Of a stretch of DNA of 64,000 nt, positions 1 to 8,362 are shown in pieces. Within the stretch, counting starts at the first letter, position 1, and every line of letters starts with the position of its first letter. The stretch covers positions 2,604,001-2,668,000 of the forward strand of contig CAXXKC010000003.1 of NCBI GenBank assembly GCA_963674835.2, in the 5' to 3' direction. A model generated the notes under the pieces. It made no database searches. It saw nothing but the letters and a program-made list of their open reading frames with translations, and was not told the DNA's origin. The translations under genes and the position numbers were made by a program. This stretch comes from G963674835 sp963674835 (GTDB lineage: Bacteria; Planctomycetota; Planctomycetia; Pirellulales; Thermoguttaceae).

Positions 1-493
1 CGATGGCATTGACGACACTCACGGCGACGCGAGGATCTCGGGAGTTGTAGGTCACCTCGATGATGTTCGTGCCACGTAGCCCGCGCACGTTGAGATTCTC
101 CCGGATCGTGGCTACCCATTTGTCCTGGGGGATGGCGGCCAGATCGATGCGGTCTTCGATCGGCAGTGCGCGGATGGCTCCTTCGATGACGCGCGTGCTG
201 CTGATGAGATTCTCGTACGTGGGTAGCACGGTCTGTTCCAGGTTTCGCTGCGTTCCGCCGGGCGACCAGACGTCGTTTCCGACCTGCAGGACGAGCAGGC
301 CGGCCTTGGCGGAGTAGTAGCGCGTGGCCGTGAGATAATACAGGCCACCGAAGAGGCAGGTCACCAAGAGTGTTACGGCGACCACGTGTTTGCGGTGGCG
401 CACGGCAACCGCAAAGCGCATCAGGGCGTGTACGAAGTGCGCAGAAGACGCGCCGGCCACTTCCGGATCGACCACGGCGGGTTCCTGCATCAT
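1..493 (-). CDS. Wzz/GumC-like polysaccharide chain-length determinant (partial, C-terminus beyond left edge)
   Basis: Inner-membrane protein that sets the chain length of exported polysaccharide, working with a Wza-type outer-membrane channel. The 164 visible codons hold a short cytoplasmic N-terminus, one hydrophobic segment at about residues 39-56 (VVAVTLLVTCLFGGLYYL), and then the start of the periplasmic domain (SAKAGLLVLQVG, ENLISSTRVIEGAI, IIEVTYNSRDPRVAVSVVNA). That last stretch is typical of the Wzz/GumC fold just after TM1. The frame has no stop before the window edge. The start is the first of two adjacent ATGs, preceded by GGAAAG. It lies 14 bases after the export-protein stop, so the two are probably one operon. 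Whether a BY-kinase domain follows cannot be seen here. Confidence 0.85.
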   Translation of the reverse strand, partial: MMQEPAVVDPEVAGASSAHFVHALMRFAVAVRHRKHVVAVTLLVTCLFGGLYYLTATRYYSAKAGLLVLQVGNDVWSPGGTQRNLEQTVLPTYENLISSTRVIEGAIRALPIEDRIDLAAIPQDKWVATIRENLNVRGLRGTNIIEVTYNSRDPRVAVSVVNAI

Positions 494-507
494 CCCCACT
501 TTCCTTC

Positions 508-1815
508 TCAAAACAGTGGCACTGATCCGCTAATGCCGAACCGGATCACACTCCGCAGGAAATCCCATACGAACGTGGCCGGTGTTTCCTCGACGCTGAC
601 CACGTCGCCGGGAGCCAGGCGCAGGTTGGCTGTGGTATCCTCCTTCGCGCGCCGCAGGCTGGTTCTGATCTGGACCGGCTCCCCGCTGGTTGCCCCGCGG
701 CGGATGATCAGGACATCGTCGGCCAAACGGGTGCTCAAGCCACCGACCTTCGAGATGGCGTCCAACAGGTAGATGTCTTCACCGGGAGGAATCTCGATCT
801 CTCCGGGCTTCTGTACCAGCCCCAACACGTGTAGCGCCCGTGGCGGGCGTTGGGGAACCATGACGACGTCGCCGTCGTGGAGCGTATAACCGACGCTTCC
901 TTCCTGAGTGGCGCTGACGAGGTTGACGTGGACCGTTTGAAGGGGGCGGCCGGCAGGTGCCTCAAAGGAGGCCAGTTGGCCTTCCGTTGCTTTGGCAATC
1001 CTTGGCTGGTCCGGTGCCGCCGGAGCCGGGACGTTGCGGGCCGGCGTCGACTGACGGATCTCGACATCCAGACCGGCGTCGTCGGTCAGGCCGCCGGCGG
1101 CCACCACGGCCGCCAGCAGAGTGCTCGATCCGCGTGGCAGCTCGTACACGCCGGCCGTCTTCACCGCGCCCACCACGGTCACGCGGTTGCTTCGCTGGCG
1201 TTTCATGGTCACCGTCACGTGCGGATTGCGATACAATCCCCGGGCGACCGCTGCGCTGGCAATGGCCTGTTCGGCTTCTTCCAGTTCCAGGCCCGCAAGC
1301 TCGACTTTGCCGATCAAGGGAATATCGCCCTTGCCATCTTCGCCGACGCGAACCGGTGCCACGGTCGGCTGGAGACTCTCGTAGTCGGTCACGAGGGCGA
1401 CCTCGAGGACGTCACCCCGATCGATCAGCTGGCTGCTTACGGCATACCGGGCGAGTTGCGAAAGATCGATCGTGTTGGCGGCTTTGGTCGGAGCAACCTG
1501 GTATTCGACCGGAAGCTCCGACGGCCGCAACGCTCGCCGAGCACAACCGGTGCTGCTCCCCAAAGAGGCCAGAAGCAGCATGATCGCTGCGGCCAGCAAT
1601 AGTGACGGAGCCGACGCCTTGTCTGCCAGACTTCTCATCGAGCGGCTTGTCTCGTCGTCTTCGATCTTGGGAATCACTACGTCGTTGGAGCCGACGACAA
1701 ACTCTGCCGCGGCTTCCACCTGCGCGGAGGCAACCGTTGCACCGAAACGTGCCGAAGAAACTCCGGGGAAATTGAGGGGCAGTTCATAGCAGGAACCAGC
1801 CGCAAACGTCAACAT
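508..1815 (-). CDS. Wza-like polysaccharide export protein with SLBB domains
   Basis: Outer-membrane exopolysaccharide export protein. A hydrophobic stretch ending in a lipobox-like SSTGC (Cys 91) is followed by a polysaccharide-export domain at about 115-205, with YAVSSQLIDRGDVLEV at its start. Two SLBB-type segments follow, near 210 (RVTVVGAVKTAGVYELPRG) and 335 (ALHVLGLVQKPGEIEIPPG). Start choice is uncertain. The ATG used here has AGGG eight bases upstream and sits just after the preceding stop, but it puts 59 residues before the signal peptide. An internal ATG at 1638 would place the signal at the true N-terminus but has no clear ribosome site. It lies between the CnaB-like genes and the Wzz-like gene. 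Confidence 0.85.
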   Translation of the reverse strand: MLTFAAGSCYELPLNFPGVSSARFGATVASAQVEAAAEFVVGSNDVVIPKIEDDETSRSMRSLADKASAPSLLLAAAIMLLLASLGSSTGCARRALRPSELPVEYQVAPTKAANTIDLSQLARYAVSSQLIDRGDVLEVALVTDYESLQPTVAPVRVGEDGKGDIPLIGKVELAGLELEEAEQAIASAAVARGLYRNPHVTVTMKRQRSNRVTVVGAVKTAGVYELPRGSSTLLAAVVAAGGLTDDAGLDVEIRQSTPARNVPAPAAPDQPRIAKATEGQLASFEAPAGRPLQTVHVNLVSATQEGSVGYTLHDGDVVMVPQRPPRALHVLGLVQKPGEIEIPPGEDIYLLDAISKVGGLSTRLADDVLIIRRGATSGEPVQIRTSLRRAKEDTTANLRLAPGDVVSVEETPATFVWDFLRSVIRFGISGSVPLF

Positions 1816-1827
1816 CAGTTTGCCCTG

Positions 1828-2448
1828 CTAAGGGCTTGCCGGTACCCTATTGTCCTTATGGACATTGTTGTAGATGATGGGAGCGGCAATAGCGCCTGTC
1901 GCAACCATCACAGCGGCGGGGCTGGGGGGCCACATGACCCATAGAGCCGATTGACCGCGCACGATGTTCGGTTGGGTGACAATGGTCAATTCCGAGAGCG
2001 ATCGGGGGGGAGCGACATCGGCCGGCCATACACGGCAGAAGATACTGCCGGTCAGGTTGGGACGTTCCACGACGACCTGATAGACTCCTCTCGTCAGCCT
2101 CGCCACGGCAAATTGCCCTTGTGTGTCGCTAAAGGTCCGGCCAATCACTTGGTCGCCGCGAAGAAACGTGATCGGGAGTCCGATACAGGCTTCGCTGGAA
2201 ATACCGCTGGACGCGTCGAGGATGCGGCCTCGCAAGACGCCATCCGGCTGAATCGCCACGTCGACAACGGCCTGACGCCCGGCCGACGACGGACCCGCCG
2301 TACCAGGGGCTCGAGCCGAAGAATCAAGGGTCTCGGCGGCAGGGGCAGAGGCCACCAGCGCCAGGCAGATGTTTCCAACGACTATCGCCAGCAAGTGCCG
2401 TTGACAGGAGTGTGTTCGGACCGATCGTGGACGACCCACATGATTCAC
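1828..2448 (-). CDS. Secreted CnaB-like (carboxypeptidase-regulatory-like) protein with C-terminal membrane segment, paralogue 1
   Basis: Function unknown. The 206-aa protein has an N-terminal signal-like segment, then an Ala/Ser-rich linker. A single beta-sandwich-like domain follows: VAIQPDGVLRGRILDASSG, then FSDTQGQFAVARLTRGVYQV, then an invariant-looking VRGQ. A hydrophobic segment (VMVATGAIAAPIIYNN) and a short polar tail end the protein. The domain resembles carboxypeptidase-regulatory/CnaB folds. The same layout is repeated in the two genes upstream on this strand, so the three form a local paralogous family. It ends 12 bases before the Wza-like start, which suggests co-transcription and a role in polysaccharide export or surface attachment; that role is inferred from position only. 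Confidence 0.75.
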   Translation of the reverse strand: MNHVGRPRSVRTHSCQRHLLAIVVGNICLALVASAPAAETLDSSARAPGTAGPSSAGRQAVVDVAIQPDGVLRGRILDASSGISSEACIGLPITFLRGDQVIGRTFSDTQGQFAVARLTRGVYQVVVERPNLTGSIFCRVWPADVAPPRSLSELTIVTQPNIVRGQSALWVMWPPSPAAVMVATGAIAAPIIYNNVHKDNRVPASP

Positions 2449-2460
2449 CCTGGATGGAGA

Positions 2461-3015
2461 TTACGGACTTTGTGGCTGGCCTTGTGAGGTATTGTGGGCA
2501 ATGATGGGAATGGCGATCGTTGCCGCAACCAGTCCGGCAACGACGAATGCATCCGAGGCGAAGAAGTCTTGCAGGGGCATCTGTCCGCGAATGACCGGCT
2601 TGCTAACGACGATCAAAGCCAAGGGCCTGGCCTGCGGAGGAGCCGCCTCGGCAGTCCAAAGACGCACGAGGGCCCCCTGCTGGCCGACGACAAGCTGCCA
2701 AACGCCGCCACGAAGACCCTGCACGACGAAACGTCCGGAGCGGTCGCTGGTTGCCACGCACACGTCGGAGCGTCCCTGGCGGATCGCCACCGAGGCTCCC
2801 GGGATGGGGACTCCTTGAGCATCAACCACCAAGCCTTCGAGCCGACCGCCTACACCCAGTGCGACATCGGCCGTTGACAGCAAAGACTTTGCGGGTGGTT
2901 GTTCCGAGTCGGTCGCATTGGGCGGCGAAGCGCCCTGAGCGAGAGAGCTTTGTAGAACAAGCCCTGCGCTCACGCACGCAACGCAAAACGCTTTCAGCAG
3001 TCGTCTGGCGCTCAT
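2461..3015 (-). CDS. Secreted CnaB-like protein with C-terminal membrane segment, paralogue 2
   Basis: Middle member of the three-gene family, 184 aa from the chosen ATG. The signal peptide (MSARRLLKAFCVACVSAGLV) fixes this start, although the frame stays open further upstream. The domain follows the family pattern: VALGVGGRLEGLVVDAQG, ATSDRSGRFVVQGLRGGVW, a VIRGQ motif, then a TM segment (VVAGLVAATIAIPIIAHN) and a polar tail ending QPQSP. The A-I-x-x-P-I-I core of the TM segment is shared with paralogue 1. It ends 12 bases before paralogue 1 starts. A weak GGGA lies upstream of the start. No enzymatic residues are apparent; a structural or adaptor role seems likelier. Confidence 0.75.
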   Translation of the reverse strand: MSARRLLKAFCVACVSAGLVLQSSLAQGASPPNATDSEQPPAKSLLSTADVALGVGGRLEGLVVDAQGVPIPGASVAIRQGRSDVCVATSDRSGRFVVQGLRGGVWQLVVGQQGALVRLWTAEAAPPQARPLALIVVSKPVIRGQMPLQDFFASDAFVVAGLVAATIAIPIIAHNTSQGQPQSP

Positions 3016-3330
3016 GATTCCCGACACGATGGGCTCGCGCCGACCACGCAACGGCCAACCCAAAACGGTGGGACCTCCTGCGGTGTCGGCTAGGTCGGAC
3101 AACGAAAGAGGCGGGATGCTAACGGAAAGTGCCAGCGACGAAAAGGCCAGATTTGGCGTGCTTGCTAGCGAGCTGCCGAGTGAGAAGGCAGCGGCACCCA
3201 AGAAGTGATGGGAACGCGAGCTGGATGAACACTCTGAACTGACGTTGGCGGCAGGCCGAGTGATGGTCGCTCAGACCTGCCCGCAAAGTTGTGCGATGGG
3301 CCTACCAGGCAAGCGAGATGGGCGCGAGGA
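3016..3330. other. Gap between paralogues 2 and 3, no gene seen
   Basis: About 315 bases with frames open on both strands but no candidate that has both a ribosome site and recognisable protein character. It separates the third paralogue from the other two, so it may carry its own promoter on the minus strand; I could not identify one. Confidence 0.5.
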
Positions 3331-3864
3331 TTAGTACACGCCGCTGGGGGTAACCGGGTGGTCGTGACGATTGCTCGCAACCAAGGCGACAGGAACGGCG
3401 ATGGCTGTTCCCACGACGCCGGCAAGTACCCAAGGATTGGAGAGCCAGAATCGCAGCCGCCCGAGTTGTCCGCGTACGAGATCCTGGCCTGCGACGACGA
3501 GCGCTCCCTGCTGCGCGGAGGGGGGAGCCGTGCCGGGGGTCCAAACCCGGTACGCAGCGTGTCCTTGAGCCGCGACGATTTGGCAGACGCCGCCACGGAG
3601 TCCGCTGAAGGCGAAGTAGCCGTTGGCATCGGTCTGCGCCACACCGATCTGCTGTTGCCCGGCCTGCAACGATACGGGAACCTTGGCCTGGGGCATACCC
3701 GAGGCATCGACAACCTGCCCTAGCAGGATACCGCCTTCGCCCAAAGCTACGTCAATGACGTTAGCGGTCTGGTCATGCTGGGTTGCGCAGAAGGCCTGGG
3801 GAGTGCACATTCCCATCACTGCCACGAACACCATTACGCCATTGAGGATTCGCATTGGTTTCAT
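3331..3864 (-). CDS. Secreted CnaB-like protein with C-terminal membrane segment, paralogue 3
   Basis: First of the three family members on the minus strand, 177 aa. The signal peptide (MKPMRILNGVMVFVAVMGMC, then TPQAFCA) sets the start; a second ATG nine bases in is possible. The domain reads VALGEGGILLGQVVDASGMP, QTDANGYFAFSGLRGGVCQI, APPSAQQGALVV and LVRGQLGRLRFWL. A TM segment with a shared A-I-A-V-P motif and a basic tail (ASNRHDHPVTPSGVY) follow. The shared order of signal, single domain, VRGQ, TM and short tail shows descent from one ancestor. It lies 315 bases from paralogue 2, so it may be a separate transcript. Function is unknown. Confidence 0.75.
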   Translation of the reverse strand: MKPMRILNGVMVFVAVMGMCTPQAFCATQHDQTANVIDVALGEGGILLGQVVDASGMPQAKVPVSLQAGQQQIGVAQTDANGYFAFSGLRGGVCQIVAAQGHAAYRVWTPGTAPPSAQQGALVVAGQDLVRGQLGRLRFWLSNPWVLAGVVGTAIAVPVALVASNRHDHPVTPSGVY

Positions 3865-4226
3865 GCTTCCATCCGTTCCCAACCGAGTTGACTAGCCGGT
3901 GTCTTTTGCCTGGCGGAAAGGCCCGTTGATCGGTCCAATCCTGGCGTCTCACAGCAGACGCTGCCCGACGAGGCGCTCATCACGCCTGGAGCCGAGTACA
4001 AGTGCTTCTCGTATCGGTCGCCGGCACAGGCCGACTGAAGAGAAGAATCGAACCATCACGATTTTTCGGCACAGTCGATCCCATTTCACCCAGATTCGCC
4101 AGTCTCTTGTGGCCGCCGTTCGGGGTGATTCTCCCCCGCCGAATGCGTGGAGCGGCAGCGCGAGGACGCCCTACGCCAGGAGCCCGAGTCAGGTGGTCTC
4201 GTTCAAAGAAACGGCACCAGGGTGAC
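3865..4226. other. Gap between the HExxH protease gene and CnaB paralogue 3, no gene seen
   Basis: About 360 bases between two same-strand genes. I see no convincing coding frame, no T-run terminator and no tRNA-like fold. It probably holds the promoter of paralogue 3 on the minus strand, but no clear -35/-10 pair stands out. Confidence 0.5.
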
Positions 4227-5030
4227 TTAAGGGCGTCTCCACGAACGGAAGTGAGTGGAGAGGCTTTGTTCCAGGTTGGGAATCTGCTGGTGAAGACGCT
4301 GGCTCAGCAGACCTGGGGGTGCGCCGTTTTGGATGTCGCGAAGGAAGCGGACCAACTCATGGTGGGCGGGGGCGGGACCGTGCAGCATGAAGTGGACCCA
4401 AGCCCAGCATGACCGATACTCAGAGCCGCCCAGTTGGCCCAGATCGGTCTTCTTTTCCAGCTTCTCAGGGCGTATGAGGAGACCGAATTGCGCCAGCCAC
4501 CGCGTGCTGAACAGATGCGGATTGTCGAAGCAGCGGTCGGACGCGGCGACCTCGAAGTACTCGGCCAGGCCTTCATCGAGCCACAGTGGAACCATGGGTA
4601 GAGCCGCATGGAGTAGCGCGTGCGTGCATTCGTGGCGAAGGTCGACCGCGAATTCGCGGCTGAGGAAAGCGAACACCATCCCGTGATCGCCGATTTTCAC
4701 GTACAGTGCGCGGCGGTACGGCACTTTGGGCAAATAACGGTTGACGTACGCGCGGTAGCTCGACTCGTTTCGGAACAGGTAGAGTTCGATCCTCTCGCCA
4801 GGCGGCTGGATGCCCAGGTCGCGGGCCAGGTCGTTCTGCAACTCGGCGAGTTCCTGGACCAGTCCTTCGAAGTTGCCCAGTGGGAAATCGGCATGGCAAA
4901 CGAATGGCCCCGCCGAACGCGTGTCGATCCAACCCTCGGCGGCACGGCAGACAGTACTCCACCCGAGGCCGAGAATCAGAGCGATTCCGACCGCAACGTA
5001 CGGGCATCGCTGAGAAGGATGACCGCTCAT
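4227..5030 (-). CDS. Secreted HExxH zinc metalloprotease-like protein (DUF1570/peptidase-MA type)
   Basis: Predicted exported gluzincin-like protein of 267 aa. It has a hydrophobic leader at about residues 11-30 (YVAVGIALILGLGWSTVCRA). The zinc-site motif HECTH is at 133-137, and a downstream LDEGLAEYFE at 151-160 supplies the likely third ligand, the order seen in DUF1570 and peptidase-MA families. No substrate can be named. The start ATG overlaps the stop of the upstream phosphatase gene as TGATG, with AAGG upstream, so translation is probably coupled. That linkage and the neighbouring export genes suggest a role in envelope or polysaccharide maturation, which is inference. Confidence 0.8.
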   Translation of the reverse strand: MSGHPSQRCPYVAVGIALILGLGWSTVCRAAEGWIDTRSAGPFVCHADFPLGNFEGLVQELAELQNDLARDLGIQPPGERIELYLFRNESSYRAYVNRYLPKVPYRRALYVKIGDHGMVFAFLSREFAVDLRHECTHALLHAALPMVPLWLDEGLAEYFEVAASDRCFDNPHLFSTRWLAQFGLLIRPEKLEKKTDLGQLGGSEYRSCWAWVHFMLHGPAPAHHELVRFLRDIQNGAPPGLLSQRLHQQIPNLEQSLSTHFRSWRRP

Positions 5031-5833
5031 CAGCTTGCCTTGCGAGAGGTGAACCAGCCGGAGAAGACGGCTTTTCGGCGGGGCTGGAGGCGCCCGTGGA
5101 CAACACGTTGATTCTTGACGACGCGGGCCGGGTTGTGGGCGCAGATCTCGACGGCAACCTGCGGGCCGACCATTCGGCAGACGCGGTCGAATGCTCGTCG
5201 CATTAAGGGCCGCCGCGACTGGCAACCGTGGGCGTCGGTGGCTAGGAAGTGAACGAGGCCCCGGCTGACCATGTACTCAGCCATGGTTTGGATGGGTGCT
5301 CCGAACGTGCCCACGAGGCTGCCTGCCGTGACTTGCATGAGGCAGCCAGTATCGACCAACCGTTCGGCAATGTTCGGCTGATTGAGGATGCCGAGGTTGC
5401 GTTCCGGGTGCGAGAGAATACCTACCAAGCCGGCCCGCTTGAGATCGCTCAGCAATCGCTCCAGCGGCAGGTAGACCTCGTGCGGCAACTCCAAGAGAAC
5501 ATAGCCACGACGATCGGCCAGGGTGAGCACGTCGCCACTGCGAATCTTGTGGACGATTTCCGGCTCGATGCGGACATCGGCGCCCGGCAAGATGTTCAAT
5601 GGCATCGCGTGGCGCTGCAGCAGCGATTGGAACCTCGTCACCTGCTGTCGAATTGCATCGCCGCGGTTGTGGCTGAAGTTGCCTAGCTGGTGCGGTGTGA
5701 GAACGACGGTCCCGACGCCATCGTCCAGGGCAATCTGCGCCATGGCCAAGGCTTCGTCCCAATCGGCGGCACCATCGTCCAACTCGGGAAGCATGTGGCA
5801 GTGAATGTCGACGAACGATTCGGATGTCGCCAT
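5030..5833 (-). CDS. CpsB/YwqE-type tyrosine-protein phosphatase (PHP domain)
   Basis: Metal-dependent phosphatase of the PHP superfamily; relatives dephosphorylate the tyrosine kinases that control capsule assembly. The 267-aa protein shows the family's metal-binding motifs in order: DIHCHMLPELDDG at 9-21, TPHQLGNFSHN, LPGADVRIEPE, LLELP, LSHPERN and ATDAHG. The ATG chosen begins right before the first motif; the open frame continues upstream without conserved content. Its stop overlaps the protease ATG (TGATG). It sits near Wza- and Wzz-like genes, the usual setting for such a phosphatase. A partner BY-kinase is not visible but could be fused to the truncated Wzz-like gene. Confidence 0.87.
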   Translation of the reverse strand: MATSESFVDIHCHMLPELDDGAADWDEALAMAQIALDDGVGTVVLTPHQLGNFSHNRGDAIRQQVTRFQSLLQRHAMPLNILPGADVRIEPEIVHKIRSGDVLTLADRRGYVLLELPHEVYLPLERLLSDLKRAGLVGILSHPERNLGILNQPNIAERLVDTGCLMQVTAGSLVGTFGAPIQTMAEYMVSRGLVHFLATDAHGCQSRRPLMRRAFDRVCRMVGPQVAVEICAHNPARVVKNQRVVHGRLQPRRKAVFSGWFTSRKAS

Positions 5834-6046
5834 GACGATGACCGGTGGAGTGTTTTGAAATGTACTGTGCAACTCGGTGGGGGACGCGTGTGCGCCGTCC
5901 GTGTCGCCGAGGTGGTACTGGCGCTTCGTGCAGAGACGATCCCCTTTGCAGTAGGACCGCTCGGCAACATTCATCTTTTCGTTAAGGGCCGGCCGATTCC
6001 GCGCCGCCCTGTCGTGCAATGACTTGATCTTCGGCGTACGGAGCGT

Positions 6047-6301
6047 CTAGACGGAGTCCCGCTGGTTGGCAGCACGGTGCTGGGCAGCGTACGACGGTCT
6101 CGGCGGCGTGTTGCCGGAAGAGGCCCGCCGGGGTGGCGGCGTGGTCTGCCTGCCGAGTGTTGCGAGCCAGAACACCGTGAATTCCATGTAGCAGTGGCGG
6201 CATTTCATGGGGACCAACCCCAGGCAGCCCAGGGCCAACCGGCGCCAGCCGGTGGACTGATGCACGTATGCTTTCTCGGACCAGCAACGGGGACATCTCA
6301 T
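6047..6301 (-). CDS. Small zinc-ribbon protein
   Basis: An 84-aa protein with two CxxC pairs: MRCPRCWSEKAYV (Cys 3 and 6) and PMKCRHCYMEFTVFW (Cys 34 and 37). This spacing fits a zinc ribbon. The C-terminal half is Pro/Arg/Ala-rich and looks unstructured. GGAG lies nine bases before the ATG, which supports this start over longer versions. No catalytic motif is visible; it may bind nucleic acid or protein. It is transcribed away from the next gene and stands about 210 bases upstream of the phosphatase on the same strand. The family function is not known to me. Confidence 0.65.
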   Translation of the reverse strand: MRCPRCWSEKAYVHQSTGWRRLALGCLGLVPMKCRHCYMEFTVFWLATLGRQTTPPPRRASSGNTPPRPSYAAQHRAANQRDSV

Positions 6302-6518
6302 GCGCGTGGCATCTCCGGGCTCGTGCGATTGGATGTGCCGATTAATTCGCTGATTCAGGCGATTCCGGTTGCAGCGACGGCAGCAATGTCGCCGTGAATG
6401 GGGCGACAGGAAGTCCACCGCTTACCCCCGATCGGCCCGGCTCCTCATAAACTAGACTTGCGTAGGGTAGGTATGTGATATGGTTGCGTCAAGAGCATTC
6501 AAACCAGCGGGATTAGCG

Positions 6519-7034
6519 ATGAAGCATGTTCTGGCCCGGATTTCGCAAGTGTCGTTGTTGGCAACACTTGTCGCACAAGTGGGCTTTGCCGATGACGACG
6601 CCGTGCTGCTTCGGGGAAGCACGCCGGTTCCCAGCCGGGCGTACATATGGAACCTCTCGCCGCAGCCGAATCGGCCGGGGCTGCCGCTGCCCCACTTCGA
6701 ACAGAACTCCATTCTCCCGGATCGGATCGAGTTCAATACGATTCCGAAGGACAACATGATGCCGGAGAATCTCCGGCCGTGGAACATCGAGAACCGCGCG
6801 TTCATGCTCAACTCGCTTGTGAAGGATAGCGACATCCTTCCCGACCGCGTGGTCCAGGCCCCGTTGGCGCCGCCGAAGGCACAGCCCGCTCGGCCGATGA
6901 CCATGGATCGGCCCTACGACGGCTCGATGATCTTCTTGCCAGCGCTGCCTCCGCCGACTACGCTGCATGAGGCTCGGCCCGTGTTCAAGGACGAGTTGCC
7001 CTCGCCCGATTTTCGTCGATTGCTCGGTTGGTAG
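6519..7034 (+). CDS. Hypothetical secreted protein, Pro-rich
   Basis: Unrecognised. The 171-aa protein has a signal peptide (MKHVLARISQVSLLATLVAQ, cleavage likely near VGFA) and then a Pro/Asn-rich body without long hydrophobic stretches. Two similar short motifs occur: NSILPDRIEFN and SDILPDRVVQA, a hint of weak internal repetition. The start at this ATG is favoured by the signal peptide and GGGA upstream; an in-frame ATG 39 bases earlier is less likely. It is the only plus-strand gene before the ketosynthase and is followed by a long inverted repeat, so it is probably monocistronic. Confidence 0.6.
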   Translation: MKHVLARISQVSLLATLVAQVGFADDDAVLLRGSTPVPSRAYIWNLSPQPNRPGLPLPHFEQNSILPDRIEFNTIPKDNMMPENLRPWNIENRAFMLNSLVKDSDILPDRVVQAPLAPPKAQPARPMTMDRPYDGSMIFLPALPPPTTLHEARPVFKDELPSPDFRRLLGW

Positions 7035-7061
7035 CCTGCGGGCAATCCCCTCGCGATGTGG

Positions 7062-7115
7062 GGCATTTGGCGCCAACCCTCTCCGTGCTGGGGGGCTCCT
7101 GCGCCGCCAAATGCC
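7062..7115. repeat. Perfect 11-bp inverted repeat (hairpin) after the Pro-rich secreted protein gene
   Basis: The arms GGCATTTGGCG and CGCCAAATGCC are perfect reverse complements separated by 32 bases. It lies 27 bases after the stop of the upstream gene. No T-run follows, so it may be a Rho-assisted terminator or an mRNA 3-prime stabiliser rather than a classical intrinsic terminator. Confidence 0.5.
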
Positions 7116-7202
7116 GTTGACGAGTCGTGATCCCTCCGTTAGTGTTGCTTTTTGGCAGGGCAGACTTGCGCCAGACTGCCAGATGCCGCTGAAGGAAGAA
7201 AC

Positions 7203-8249
7203 ATGAAATATGCCGCAATTGGCCCCATCGCTTTCCACCTGCCGGAGACGATCGAAGACAACGATCTGCTCAAATCGCAACATCCTGCTTGGGATATGGA
7301 CTTGATTTACGCCAAGACGGGCATCCGGGCCAGACACATCGTGACACCCGGCGAGTGTGTGTCCGACTTGGCCGTCGCAGCGGCGGAGAAGCTGTTTTCG
7401 GAAAATCAGATCGATCGCCAGTCGGTCGATTTTCTGCTGCTATGCACCCAGAGCCCCGACTACTCCCTGCCGACCACTGCGTGCCTTGTGCAGGAGCGTC
7501 TGGGTTTGCCGCGGACCATCGGGGCGTTAGACTTCAACCTCGGTTGCTCCGGCTTCGTATATGGGCTATCCCTGGCCGATGGCCTAATCCGCGCGGGGTC
7601 GGCAAAACGTGTATTGCTAATAACGTCGGAGACCTATTCGAAGTACATTCATCCCAGCGACCGTTCGCTGCGGACCATCTTCGGAGACGGTGCCGCCGCC
7701 ACGTTGATCAATGCCGCCGACGAACCGTCTCTGGGGTCGTTCGTGTTTGGAACCGATGGCAGTGGGGCAAATGCGCTGATGCTCACCCAGGGCGGACTTC
7801 GCACGCCGGAGACGGCCCTTCAGCCGAGCAAGCGCAAGCGTTGGCCCAGCAACCTCTACATGGACGGCCCGGAACTCGTCCGGTTTACGATGGAAGTGGT
7901 TCCGCCTCTAATCGATCAGATGATGAGCGACGCCGGCATAACCGACAACGATGTCGATTTCTATCTGATGCACCAAGCCACGTTGTTCATGCTGGAGCGA
8001 CTCCGCGAGCAGCTTCACCTGAACGACGAAGACCTGCCTGTAGCGTTGGACGACTGTGGTAATACGGTCTCTTCGACGCTTCCCATCTTAATGCATTCGC
8101 TGCGCACGTCGGAGCGATTGCGGCCCGGTAAACGATCGCTGCTCGTCGGATTCGGAGTGGGGCTTTCCTGGGCAGGCTGTGTGTGGACCGAGACCTGGAA
8201 CGCCAAACAACAAGCGGCCGAATCACCGTCTTCCTTCAAAGCCGCGTGA
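7203..8249 (+). CDS. 3-oxoacyl-ACP synthase III family protein (FabH-like)
   Basis: Thiolase-fold ketosynthase, 348 aa, expected to condense an acyl-CoA with malonyl-ACP or do a related acyl transfer. The triad is visible: Cys115 in FNLGCSGFVYG, His257 in LMHQATLFMLERL and Asn287 in CGNTVSSTLP. GDGAAATLI and the C-terminal VGFGVGLSWAG are also family features. The usual HQAN is HQAT here. The start has AGGAAG upstream. No other fatty-acid genes are nearby, and it lies inside an exopolysaccharide region, so a specialised role (acylation of a surface glycan or secondary lipid) is as possible as primary lipid synthesis. I do not assign fabH. Confidence 0.82.
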   Translation: MKYAAIGPIAFHLPETIEDNDLLKSQHPAWDMDLIYAKTGIRARHIVTPGECVSDLAVAAAEKLFSENQIDRQSVDFLLLCTQSPDYSLPTTACLVQERLGLPRTIGALDFNLGCSGFVYGLSLADGLIRAGSAKRVLLITSETYSKYIHPSDRSLRTIFGDGAAATLINAADEPSLGSFVFGTDGSGANALMLTQGGLRTPETALQPSKRKRWPSNLYMDGPELVRFTMEVVPPLIDQMMSDAGITDNDVDFYLMHQATLFMLERLREQLHLNDEDLPVALDDCGNTVSSTLPILMHSLRTSERLRPGKRSLLVGFGVGLSWAGCVWTETWNAKQQAAESPSSFKAA

Positions 8250-8270
8250 GCCCGCAGAGCCGATCGGGAC

Positions 8271-8343
8271 TAGCGCGTGTCGCACTTGACTGTAGCGTTC
8301 GTGGCGGCGTATTTCTGCGGTTTCGAAAGCGAACCACGCGCTA
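8271..8343. repeat. 9-bp inverted repeat between convergent genes
   Basis: TAGCGCGTG and CACGCGCTA are perfect reverse complements 55 bases apart. The repeat fills the space between the convergent ketosynthase and Nudix genes, so it may act as a shared transcription end. There is no T-run. Confidence 0.35.
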
Positions 8344-8362
8344 CACGTACGCCAAACGCACT

